Below are positions 26,109-33,382 of a DNA stretch of 45,680 bases, in pieces (the first letter of the stretch is position 1; each line of letters opens with the position of its first letter). The position numbers were made by a program, and so were the translations under genes. The notes beneath the pieces are model-generated. The model had not been told where the DNA came from. It was given only the letters and a program-made list of their open reading frames with translations, and made no database searches. The DNA lies in assembly GCA_025363635.1 (NCBI GenBank), contig JANYDL010000035.1:1-45680 (forward strand), written 5' to 3'. This stretch comes from Actinomycetes bacterium. Its GTDB lineage: Bacteria > Actinomycetota > Actinomycetes > Nanopelagicales > Nanopelagicaceae.

Positions 26109-26133
26109 AAAAAGCCCTCTTTCGAGGGCTTTT
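26109..26133 (-). terminator. intrinsic terminator of tRNA-fMet
   Basis: GCCCTC-GAAA-GAGGGC stem extended by A/T pairs, followed on the minus strand by a run of five T. It starts 8 nt after the tRNA 3' end. The symmetric A/T flanks could also stop transcription in the other direction. Confidence 0.85.
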
Positions 26134-26138
26134 CAGTA

Positions 26139-26214
<76 letters not shown>

Positions 26215-26225
26215 TCGGTAGACCT

Positions 26226-26255
26226 ATCGTAGGACGCGTTGACCCTCACGGCCAA
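26226..26255 (-). promoter_or_regulatory. candidate promoter of tRNA-fMet
   Basis: TTGGCC (26255-26250), an 18-nt spacer and TACGAT (26231-26226) on the minus strand; the -10 box ends 11 nt before the tRNA 5' end, consistent with a short leader. Confidence 0.4.
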
Positions 26256-26350
26256 ATCGAGCACGCGACAAGTGCCTATTCAGCGAGGTGACACCTAAAT
26301 TCAATCAAAGATCGGGGCAAGTGACAAAGATTTTGAAATCCTGTTCTCCC

Positions 26351-29203
26351 CTACTTCTGGCTTTGGGCAGCGATTGCAGCGGCAATGGCCGACTTCAATC
26401 GAGTTTGGGCTTGTCCGTAAGCAGTGAAGTCACCTTTGGCGAGTGCAGTCTGCCCATCTTTGAGTGCTTGGCTCGCGCTCGCAAGAGCCGCCGCAAGACT
26501 TGTGGTGGACGTTCCAGTTTTCCCCGTTGATGGAGATGTAGATCCGTTCGTCGTTGTTGTTCCAGAATTACCACCGAAGACTTGATCGAGGGCGCCTTGC
26601 AAAGTGTCGTCATATCCAATCTGGTCTCCAAAAGAGACGAGAACTTTCTGCAGCAACGGATACGAAGCAGAGTTCGAAGTTGCCCGCACATAAACGGGTT
26701 GGACATAAAGCAATCCGTCACCAACGGGGAGTGTTAGTAGATTTCCTAAGACAACATCTGACCCACCTTGTCGCAATAAGGACAATGAGTTTGCAACCAC
26801 CGGTTTCGCTTCAAAGTTCGATGCCACTTGTGACGGTCCTGCGATATTGGTGCTGCGTGGTAATTGTAAAACCGTCATTTTTCCGTAATTCGGACCAGGG
26901 TCTGAATTGACAGATGCAAAGGCAGAAAGATTTTCTCGACCTCCCACCGGTACGAATGGCGTAGTCAGTGAGAACGATGGTTTGGTTGCTCCCGGCATTT
27001 GCAGAGTTAAATAGTACGGAGGTTGCGCATTTGCGTTGGCACCAAAAGTTGAAGGATCGCGCGGAACTCTCCAGAAATCTTGCCCTCCGTAAAACGCACT
27101 TGCATTGGTCACGTGATAAGAACTCAAGATGTCGCGTTGAACTCTGAAAAGATCTTCTGGATAGCGAATATGCGCTAAAAGATCCTTAGAAATGGCGCTC
27201 TTCGGCTTAATAACATTTGGGAAAGCCTTGCTCCATGTCTTCAAAACAGGGTCTGTAGCATCCCATTGGTACAAAGTAACTGTGCCATCGTAAGCATCAA
27301 CTGTCGCCTTGACTGAGTTACGTATGTAATTGACCGAAACATCTGCTTGCGCAGTTATCGAGGCAGAGTTGGTCGTAAGTGCATCCGTCGTCGCGCCCGA
27401 AAGAGTGGTCTTCTTCGAATATGGATAACCGGCACTCGTTGTATATGCATCAATGATCCATTGAATTTTCCCATCGATAATTGCGGGATAAGGGTTTCCA
27501 TCAAGGGTGAGCCAAGGTGCAATCTTTGCAACTCTGTCTCGTGGATTGCGTTCAAAGAGAATTTTTGAATCTTTATTAATTAAATTTGAAAGCACAATTC
27601 GTTGCTCTTGGTACTTAATTGCAAATACCAAACGGTTAAAGAGGCTCCCCATTGGAACTCCACCCTTACCTGTGTAGGTGACATTCTTCTGACCATTGGC
27701 TGAGCTGTCGTCCGGATAATCCAACTCCACTGGAGTCGTTGACTTCGCTCCACCAATTATTGAATAGTCAGGAACATTCTCCCCAAAATAGATTCGTGGC
27801 TCAAAGGTGCCGAGCCCCTTCGTTGGTGGCAAATCCCCAACTAGAAAAGATGGCTTGCCATCAGCATCTCGAACGTTTCCGTAAGCCGCTACAAATCCAA
27901 AACCATGGGTATAGACGAGGTGGTCGTTAATCCAGTTACGACTCGGATTGCCAGCTAAATTCAACTCGCGAACCGCAACCACCGTGTCTCTTTGAACTCC
28001 CGCCACGCGATAGCGATCAATATCTAATGAGAAAGGAAAAGTGTAATAAGGCTTGATTTGTTGCAATTGCCTAAACGTTGCAGACAATACGTTTGGATCC
28101 ATCAATCGAATGTTAGAAATTGTTGTGGCATCTTTTGATAGTTGTCCCGCAGATGTCGCGATGGTCGCCTGATAATCCGTTACTTTTACCCCGTCGATGC
28201 CATAGGCCACTCGTGTGGCATTAATATTTTTCTGTATATAAGGGGCCTCTTTAGAAGACTCACTTGGTTTCACCTGGAATTGCTGAATAACACCAGGATA
28301 AACGCCCGAAATGAGTACGGAAGAAATAACCAATAGTGCGACACCCGCTGCTGGCAATACCCAAGAACGGCGAATAATATTTGCAAAAAATAAAAGCGAA
28401 CAAACAACTGCTATGCCAGCCAGAATTGCCTTAGCCGGAAGTACAGCGTTTACATCCGTGTAGGTGAGCCCTGTGATGAGCTTTCCTTCGGTCAGGGCCA
28501 GGTGATAGCGATCCAACCAATATGCCCCGCCCTTAATGAGAACAATAATTCCGAGAAGCACAGAAAGTTGAACCCGAGCCGAAACCGTTGTTCTATCTTC
28601 GCGGACCTGGAGGCGAATTCCACCATAAAGATAATGAACGATCACGGTTGCAATTAACGAAAGAATGATCGTTGAGATTGCCCATTCGAGAAGTGATTGC
28701 CAGAAAGGTAAGCGGAAGGCGAAGAATGAAATATCCAGGCCAAATTGGGAATCCTTCGTGCCAAAAGGCGTGGAGTTCTTAAAGAGCAACCATGAAGTCC
28801 AGAGTGTCGAACCCGCAGTGCCAGCAAAATAGAAAAGAACTAAAGCGAGTCCCGCAACCACATAACGCCGGATTGGTTCCAACTGTCCTCGATAACGCTC
28901 TAAATTGTCCGCTTCGATAGTGAGCGGGATATAAAGAGGACGACGTTTATAAGCGATGACGATGTTAGTGATGATGATCAACGAAGTTAGGGCACCAAAA
29001 ACGACAAAAAGTAATGCCTTAGTGACGAGGGTAGTTTTCCAAACGCTCGTGAAATCGACCGACTTAAACCAGAGCCAATCGGCATAAAAACCACTCAGGG
29101 AGACCAATACTCCGAACGCAATAGCCACGATGGAGGCCGTAATGATCAGGACTGCGCGGCGCTTTGGGATATGTGGCATGGTGGGGCGATTGAATGAGGT
29201 CAT
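26351..29203 (-). CDS. UPF0182 family large membrane protein
   Basis: A conserved actinobacterial and cyanobacterial membrane protein of unknown function. The 950 residues have about seven membrane segments in the first ~320 residues (the first at 19-41), then a large extracellular domain with GGVPMGSLFNRLVFAIKYQE and FLVGDLPPTKGLG typical of UPF0182. A Thr/Ser/Gly-rich linker (about 875-900) and a C-terminal Ala/Gln-rich helix (LAAALASASQALKDGQTALA) follow. The ATG lies 9 nt after the stop of the upstream S16-protease gene, so they form an operon. In M. tuberculosis the same two genes are neighbours (from memory). Confidence 0.92.
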   Translation of the reverse strand: MTSFNRPTMPHIPKRRAVLIITASIVAIAFGVLVSLSGFYADWLWFKSVDFTSVWKTTLVTKALLFVVFGALTSLIIITNIVIAYKRRPLYIPLTIEADNLERYRGQLEPIRRYVVAGLALVLFYFAGTAGSTLWTSWLLFKNSTPFGTKDSQFGLDISFFAFRLPFWQSLLEWAISTIILSLIATVIVHYLYGGIRLQVREDRTTVSARVQLSVLLGIIVLIKGGAYWLDRYHLALTEGKLITGLTYTDVNAVLPAKAILAGIAVVCSLLFFANIIRRSWVLPAAGVALLVISSVLISGVYPGVIQQFQVKPSESSKEAPYIQKNINATRVAYGIDGVKVTDYQATIATSAGQLSKDATTISNIRLMDPNVLSATFRQLQQIKPYYTFPFSLDIDRYRVAGVQRDTVVAVRELNLAGNPSRNWINDHLVYTHGFGFVAAYGNVRDADGKPSFLVGDLPPTKGLGTFEPRIYFGENVPDYSIIGGAKSTTPVELDYPDDSSANGQKNVTYTGKGGVPMGSLFNRLVFAIKYQEQRIVLSNLINKDSKILFERNPRDRVAKIAPWLTLDGNPYPAIIDGKIQWIIDAYTTSAGYPYSKKTTLSGATTDALTTNSASITAQADVSVNYIRNSVKATVDAYDGTVTLYQWDATDPVLKTWSKAFPNVIKPKSAISKDLLAHIRYPEDLFRVQRDILSSYHVTNASAFYGGQDFWRVPRDPSTFGANANAQPPYYLTLQMPGATKPSFSLTTPFVPVGGRENLSAFASVNSDPGPNYGKMTVLQLPRSTNIAGPSQVASNFEAKPVVANSLSLLRQGGSDVVLGNLLTLPVGDGLLYVQPVYVRATSNSASYPLLQKVLVSFGDQIGYDDTLQGALDQVFGGNSGTTTTNGSTSPSTGKTGTSTTSLAAALASASQALKDGQTALAKGDFTAYGQAQTRLKSAIAAAIAAQSQK

Positions 29204-29212
29204 GCGATAACG

Positions 29213-30022
29213 CTACCGAATTCGTTGCCAAGCGCAATGTGGGATTGATTTCGATGAGTCCTGCAGCACGGAAACTGCCTCGGAAAGGCTCTCCACGGCA
29301 TAAATAGTAAGCCCCGCAGGAATATTTTTGACGTCACCACAATTACCACTCGGCGCCAAAAATATTGTGGCCCCGGCCCGATGTGCTGCGATCATTTTGT
29401 CACCGATGCCCCCGATGGGTCCGATGTGACCACCCGGGTCGATTGTCCCGGTCCCGGCGATCGTGCGACCTTTGAGAAAATCTTCTGGCGTCAATTTAGC
29501 AACGACGCCTAAGGCAAAAACTAATCCCCCGCTGGGTCCACCAGTTTTTTTAATGTCAATCGAAATCTTCAAAGGCAGAATATATCTCGTCGTAAGTTTT
29601 CCATGTGAATCTGTGACATGTTCTCGAACGACGTTGAACCCTAAATAGGTAAGTGCAGCAATTTTGGCTGTCTGCTGTGAATCCAACATTTGAGCAGTGT
29701 TTTCAGCATCAATCTGTTTGGTAGTTTTGGTTGACGGATAAATTACTTCGCGAGGAAGGACAATCGCCTCTCCATCTATCCAGGAGCGAAGAATGTCTCC
29801 ACCAAAAATTTTAGAAGCTGGACTCGTCGCATAGACGGTCGTGAGAAGTAACTTTCCCCGTGGGCTAAATGTTTGATGGTCAGAAATACTAATCATTGTT
29901 TTCAAAACATCGGTCCCGCCCCCAGGCTGTAATACCGCAAAAGGAAGTGGGAGCAAGACACTAGCAGAGAGGAAAATTCCAACTAAAGTCACCGCCGATC
30001 GCGGCATCACTGAGGAACGCAT
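29213..30022 (-). CDS. Lon-type serine protease (S16, YlbL-like) lacking the PDZ domain
   Basis: Membrane-anchored secreted protease. The 269 residues have an N-terminal signal anchor (VTLVGIFLSASVLLPLPFAV, 11-30), a beta-rich region (40-100), the helix with MLDSQQTAKIAALTYLGFNV (112-131) and the Lon protease domain with catalytic Ser164 in GGPSGGLVFALG and Lys209 in GGIGDKMIAAH. Family members usually carry a PDZ domain of ~80 residues between the helix and the protease domain and are about 340 residues; here they are joined by only ~25 residues (130-155). The catalytic dyad is intact. It lies between a small membrane protein (6-nt gap) and UPF0182 (9-nt gap) in one operon. Confidence 0.88.
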   Translation of the reverse strand: MRSSVMPRSAVTLVGIFLSASVLLPLPFAVLQPGGGTDVLKTMISISDHQTFSPRGKLLLTTVYATSPASKIFGGDILRSWIDGEAIVLPREVIYPSTKTTKQIDAENTAQMLDSQQTAKIAALTYLGFNVVREHVTDSHGKLTTRYILPLKISIDIKKTGGPSGGLVFALGVVAKLTPEDFLKGRTIAGTGTIDPGGHIGPIGGIGDKMIAAHRAGATIFLAPSGNCGDVKNIPAGLTIYAVESLSEAVSVLQDSSKSIPHCAWQRIR

Positions 30023-30028
30023 AAAAAA

Positions 30029-30265
30029 TTATTGCTCAGTTGGGTGCGAAGGAGCTTTTGCCTCCATTGCAACTTCAGCCGCCGCTTCGGCCTCTGCCCG
30101 ATCGCGAAAGGAACTTTGAAATCGCTGAAACTGAGTAACTGAGCGTGTTGTTTCATTCTGAAAACGTTCTTGAAATTTTGTTACCCACAATACATATGCA
30201 AGGACACAAAGCACTGCGGCTATTGGAATCAGCCACCAAATCAGGGCAGAGGTTGCGCTCGACAT
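30029..30265 (-). CDS. small single-pass membrane protein
   Basis: A 78-residue protein with one hydrophobic segment (SALIWWLIPIAAVLCVLAYV, residues 6-25) followed by a basic, Gln/Arg-rich helix (FQERFQNETTRSVTQFQRFQ) and a Glu/Ala-rich tail (AEAEAAAEVAMEAKAPS). The cytoplasmic part is probably coiled coil. It is first of the operon with the S16 protease and UPF0182 genes, ending 6 nt before the protease start. No enzyme motif is seen; the conserved placement in front of a membrane protease hints at an accessory role. Confidence 0.72.
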   Translation of the reverse strand: MSSATSALIWWLIPIAAVLCVLAYVLWVTKFQERFQNETTRSVTQFQRFQSSFRDRAEAEAAAEVAMEAKAPSHPTEQ

Positions 30266-30428
30266 GGGCAGAGCCTACAGCCCTCGGGAAGAAAGTGCCG
30301 CCTTCGATTGTTACATCCACTGTGGAAGCCTGCTAAGGCGCACGGCAATCACTCGAAAGAGTAAAGCCAGACATGTGCTTTGGCCGGCCATTGCAGATCC
30401 TTGCACCACTTTAACGTCGAATGAAATT

Positions 30429-30448
30429 TGACTCTCAGAGTAGAGTCA
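30429..30448. promoter_or_regulatory. perfect inverted repeat upstream of the DUF2342 gene
   Basis: TGACTCT-CAGAGT-AGAGTCA (7-bp arms, 6-bp spacer) ends 21 bp before the ATG at 30470, just upstream of the GGGAG ribosome site. It could be an operator or a 5' UTR hairpin; the gap has a TTGCAC about 27 bp further upstream that could be a -35 box. Confidence 0.35.
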
Positions 30449-30469
30449 GGAAAAAGAGAGGGAGTAAGG

Positions 30470-31819
30470 ATGTCACCGTTTGGATTTGTGCCACCTGATG
30501 ACCCCGAAGATCCACATTGGTCAGAAGGTTCTAGCCCAAATGAGAATCCTGATTTTGCCGCGTTGTTCTCCTATTTACAATCACAAATGCAATCGCAATT
30601 CGGTGAAGGAATTCCGCCCGAACTCAGTAAAGACATACAAGAACAGTTTTCAAAATTGGGAATTAATCCACTGGGTTTCTTCGATGCGCTGAAAAATACT
30701 ACTTCAGCACTACCGTTGGAAATTTCGCGTGACCTAGCAAAGAAATGTGTTTCGACAGAAGGATTCAAACCAATTGGTCGCACGGACGTAGCGCAAATAA
30801 CGCAAGCGATGGAAATTGCGGATCTCTGGCTCAATGACGCCACAGTATTTCCAGCTCAATCAAACGAAATGAAAATTTATAGTCGCTCTGATTGGATAGA
30901 CGCGACCATGGATGGCTGGAAGAAGAACGTTGAACCGCTTGCCGCTGGTCTTTCTAAGGCGATGACATCTCTGATTGAAAATCAGCAGATGCCCGAAGGT
31001 GCCCCGCCTATGGCACAAGTGGCGTCATTATTGAGGACTTTCATAGGAACCATGATTGCAACCCAGTTAGGACAAGTGATTGGGGGCTTAGCAACTTCAG
31101 TAACCGGAGCACATGACGTTGGTTTGCCTTTGATAGATCCAGCGCGTCCCGCACTCATTCCCGAGAACATCGAAAATTGGAGCGCTGATATTGGAGTGGA
31201 ACCATCAGAAGTCCAGCTATTTCATGCGCTTCGCGAAGGAGCGGTGGCCAGGCTATTCGAAAATAATCCGTGGCTCGTGGATTACATGCGGACCTCGATC
31301 GCAGATTATGGAAAAGGAATCCGCATCGATATTGAAGCGATGCAACGTCAAGCAGAAGAAGCAATTGAGAGTGGCGCGATTGATCCAAATAACCCCGAAA
31401 CATTTTCAATCGCACTTAATAAAGGAATGTTCACCCCCGAAGAAAGTCCAGCGCAAGTGGATGCCCTTACTAAATTAGAAACTGTCCTCGCACTGATTGA
31501 TGGGTGGGCCGATGATGTAATAACTCAAGCTGCTAATGATCGCCTGCCATCGCTATCCGCACTTCGTGAAACTTTGCGCAGAAGAAGAGCAACATCATCA
31601 CCGGCTCAACAATTATTCTCATCACTTTTTGGACTAGAAGTATCTCCGAGACTTGCACGAGAGGCGAGTACTTTTTGGAGCCAGGTGAGAGAACTCAAAG
31701 ATGTCACTCTTCGAGACCAAGTGTGGAGTGGAATTTTGCCAACGCACGAAGAGTTGCTCAATCCTCAAGAATTTCTCAGTAGCGTGGAAGTGCCCGATGA
31801 TCTCTCTGGCCTTCTCTAA
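30470..31819 (+). CDS. DUF2342 family protein (putative zinc-dependent metalloprotease/hydrolase)
   Basis: Conserved actinobacterial protein of unproven function. The 449 residues contain an N-terminal segment with FGEGIPPELSKDIQEQFSKL, the helical core with IADLWLNDATVFPAQSNEMK, LLRTFIGTMIATQLGQVIGG and the family block LREGAVARLFENNPWLVDYM. In annotated relatives this block is assigned as zinc-binding, but here the glutamate is followed by GAVARLF with no clear histidine pair, so activity is uncertain. The ATG at 30470 follows GGGAGTAAGG and is preferred over the upstream TTG. Divergent from the S16 operon, the arrangement I recall for M. tuberculosis (Rv3194c/Rv3195). Confidence 0.85.
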   Translation: MSPFGFVPPDDPEDPHWSEGSSPNENPDFAALFSYLQSQMQSQFGEGIPPELSKDIQEQFSKLGINPLGFFDALKNTTSALPLEISRDLAKKCVSTEGFKPIGRTDVAQITQAMEIADLWLNDATVFPAQSNEMKIYSRSDWIDATMDGWKKNVEPLAAGLSKAMTSLIENQQMPEGAPPMAQVASLLRTFIGTMIATQLGQVIGGLATSVTGAHDVGLPLIDPARPALIPENIENWSADIGVEPSEVQLFHALREGAVARLFENNPWLVDYMRTSIADYGKGIRIDIEAMQRQAEEAIESGAIDPNNPETFSIALNKGMFTPEESPAQVDALTKLETVLALIDGWADDVITQAANDRLPSLSALRETLRRRRATSSPAQQLFSSLFGLEVSPRLAREASTFWSQVRELKDVTLRDQVWSGILPTHEELLNPQEFLSSVEVPDDLSGLL

Positions 31820-31822
31820 TTA

Positions 31823-31954
31823 AGGTCTACTCACGGACTACTCACAGACTACTTAAGGACTACTTAAGGACTACCTAGGGGCTACCTAAGATCTAATCAG
31901 GATCGAATCAGGATCGAATTGAGGTTTAGCCAAGGATTAATACAGGTTCGTGAA
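31823..31954. repeat. imperfect 11-bp tandem repeat array, about 9-12 units
   Basis: Beginning 4 bp after the DUF2342 stop, successive 11-bp units read AGGTCTACTCA, CGGACTACTCA, CAGACTACTTA, AGGACTACTTA, AGGACTACCTA, GGGGCTACCTA, AGATCTAATCA, GGATCGAATCA and GGATCGAATTG, then more diverged units to about 31954. Similarity drifts gradually along the array, as expected from stepwise duplication and mutation. The unit length equals that of the array at 14396-14472 although the sequence differs. Confidence 0.85.
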
Positions 31955-31958
31955 AAGG

Positions 31959-32030
31959 CGAAGTCCCCGGGCGCACGATTCTTTATCTGCCTTCCCCTTG
32001 CAGATATAGAACGGTTATCCGAGGACTTCG
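31959..32030. repeat. nested inverted repeats, possible structured RNA
   Basis: Outer arms CGAAGTCC (31959-31966) and GGACTTCG (32023-32030) are perfect complements. An inner hairpin TATCTGC-CTTCCCCTT-GCAGATA (31984-32006) also pairs perfectly. Together they could fold into a two-stem RNA element of about 70 nt, 110 nt upstream of the YgjP gene. Confidence 0.4.
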
Positions 32031-32139
32031 TATGCGCAACGTACGTGAATTTTCGTGCGGAATCAACTGGTTGTTCGGTCAAATCGCGCGACTTCTTGCT
32101 ACCGTCTTCCAATGGAGACGCTGAAAACCACTTTTCTAC

Positions 32140-32757
32140 ATGAAATGGCGGTACGAAATGGGCGTTGACTCTCAAATCAAGGTGAGTTCTCCGGTTCCCA
32201 ATCTCACTTTGGCCCAGGAGCTACCCGGCATCGGCGAGGGTGAGATCGTCGTCATCCGATCCCAGCGTAGAAAGCGCAATATCGCTGCCTACCGACAAGG
32301 TGGCGCAATCGTTGTTTCTATTCCTGCCAGATTGAGTAAGGCAGATGAGCGAGTCGTGGTACCCGAAATGGTTGCCAAAATCCGCGCTCAAGAGGCTGCA
32401 AGGATCGTTGATGAATCAGTTTTGGCATCGCGCATCGTCGACCTTCTGAACAGGTACGCACCTGAAATCACCGAAAGGCCTACCTCAGTCCTCTGGCGAG
32501 GGGGGATGAAAGGACGCTGGGGTTCGTGCACCAGCGTGGATGGCACAATTCGCATCTCGGAGCGCCTCCAGAACGTCCCAGACTATGTCCTGGACTACGT
32601 GCTCTTCCATGAGGCTATCCACCTGCGCTATGGCGATCATGCAGGAGATTTCACCCGCTCTTTATCCCGCTTCCCCCAAGCTGACCTGGCGCAGGCATAT
32701 CTGGATGGCTATGAAGCGGCGGAACACCTTTATTCACCTCCACCCGAATCTCGCTAG
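32140..32757 (+). CDS. YgjP-type M48-like metal-dependent hydrolase
   Basis: A 205-residue predicted zinc metallopeptidase-like protein. It has the family blocks RRKRNIAAYRQGGAIVVSIP (near 44-63), MKGRWGSCTSVDGTIRISER (about 121-140) with the WGSC motif, and the HExxH zinc site FHEAIHLRYGDHAGDF (about 158-173), where the second GDH histidine is the likely third ligand. No signal peptide or membrane segment, so cytoplasmic. The ATG at 32140 is the longest start; an ATG at 32158 is possible. It is followed directly by a 12-bp duplication and then the DUF5679 gene. Confidence 0.88.
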   Translation: MKWRYEMGVDSQIKVSSPVPNLTLAQELPGIGEGEIVVIRSQRRKRNIAAYRQGGAIVVSIPARLSKADERVVVPEMVAKIRAQEAARIVDESVLASRIVDLLNRYAPEITERPTSVLWRGGMKGRWGSCTSVDGTIRISERLQNVPDYVLDYVLFHEAIHLRYGDHAGDFTRSLSRFPQADLAQAYLDGYEAAEHLYSPPPESR

Positions 32758-32793
32758 CTTCTCGGCGGACTTCTCGGCGGACTCCTCCGGTGG
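32758..32793. repeat. 12-bp tandem duplication directly after the YgjP stop
   Basis: CTTCTCGGCGGA occurs twice in a row (32758-32769, 32770-32781) followed by a diverged third unit CTCCTCCGGTGG. The array begins at the base after the TAG stop. The remaining 180 bp to the next gene hold no gene. Confidence 0.7.
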
Positions 32794-32974
32794 TTTTCGG
32801 GATCTTTTGGGACTGACCCAGAGGCGGTTTCACGCGACACGCTCAAAATCAATCCTTGGAATGACCCCAGATTTGCCGTTCTCAGGGCTCGCGCGAGGGT
32901 ATCGTGACGCTTGCACGCTCGCGATTATGTCGGGAACTCTTCCCACAGACCGCTTGCGTCGATTGGAGGAGAAC

Positions 32975-33139
32975 ATGACAGTAGAGACATATAAGGGTGA
33001 CGCTTACTGCGTTAAATGCAAAGAGAAGCGTGACTTTGAGGGAACCGTAAAGGTCTCAGACTCTGGTCGTCGCATGGCACAGGGCATCTGCTCTGTCTGT
33101 GGCACCAAGCTCAACCGCATTCTTGGAAAAGCACAGTAA
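32975..33139 (+). CDS. small zinc-ribbon protein (DUF5679)
   Basis: A 54-residue protein with two CxxC knuckles: YCVKCKEKRDF (residues 11-21) and GICSVCGTKLNRILG (37-51), the pattern of the actinobacterial DUF5679 zinc ribbon. A strong GGAGGAG lies 5-6 nt before the ATG, which fixes the start inside a much longer open frame. It is followed by a good intrinsic terminator, so it is probably well expressed as a single gene. Binding to nucleic acid or ribosome is a guess; no function is established that I know. Confidence 0.9.
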   Translation: MTVETYKGDAYCVKCKEKRDFEGTVKVSDSGRRMAQGICSVCGTKLNRILGKAQ

Positions 33140-33219
33140 CGCTAGATAGCGTTCATTCAGTTTTACCGGCGCGGCCTCGTTGATCTTCACGATCACGAGA
33201 CGCTCCAGAATAAATCTAC

Positions 33220-33260
33220 AAAAACTGGCGCTCCAGAATGTTGGGGCGCCAGTTTTTATT
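33220..33260 (+). terminator. intrinsic terminator after the DUF5679 gene
   Basis: ACTGGCGC (33224-33231) pairs with GCGCCAGT (33246-33253), extended by AAAA/TTTT, with a 14-nt loop and a T-rich tail (TTTTTATTTT). It lies about 85 bp after the stop. Confidence 0.85.
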
Positions 33261-33382
33261 TTGATCCTTCTTAACCACTTTACGTCACCAAAATTTGACA
33301 GCGCGTGAAAACTTCCCCTCACCGCCCACCGATTAGCCCAGCGTGATCTCTACAACGCTCAAAGCAGTTGATCATTTCGTGC

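Larger units (their letters stand above)
31820..32139. other. gene-free region between DUF2342 and YgjP genes
   Basis: Holds the 11-bp repeat array and, after it, a nested inverted-repeat structure (31959-32030). Short frames on both strands (about 74 and 92 codons) run through the repeats and have no ribosome site or recognisable domain, so I do not call them. No terminator with a T-run is visible for DUF2342. Confidence 0.45.

Noticed and set aside
31897-32175. Overlapping frames on both strands (about 92 and 74 codons) in the repeat-bearing gap
   Set aside because: No ribosome site or recognisable domain; they run through diverged repeats and inverted repeats.
32540-33139. 199-codon plus-strand frame
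   Set aside because: Begins inside the YgjP gene in another frame; only the last 54 codons, after the GGAGGAG site, form a real protein (the DUF5679 zinc ribbon).
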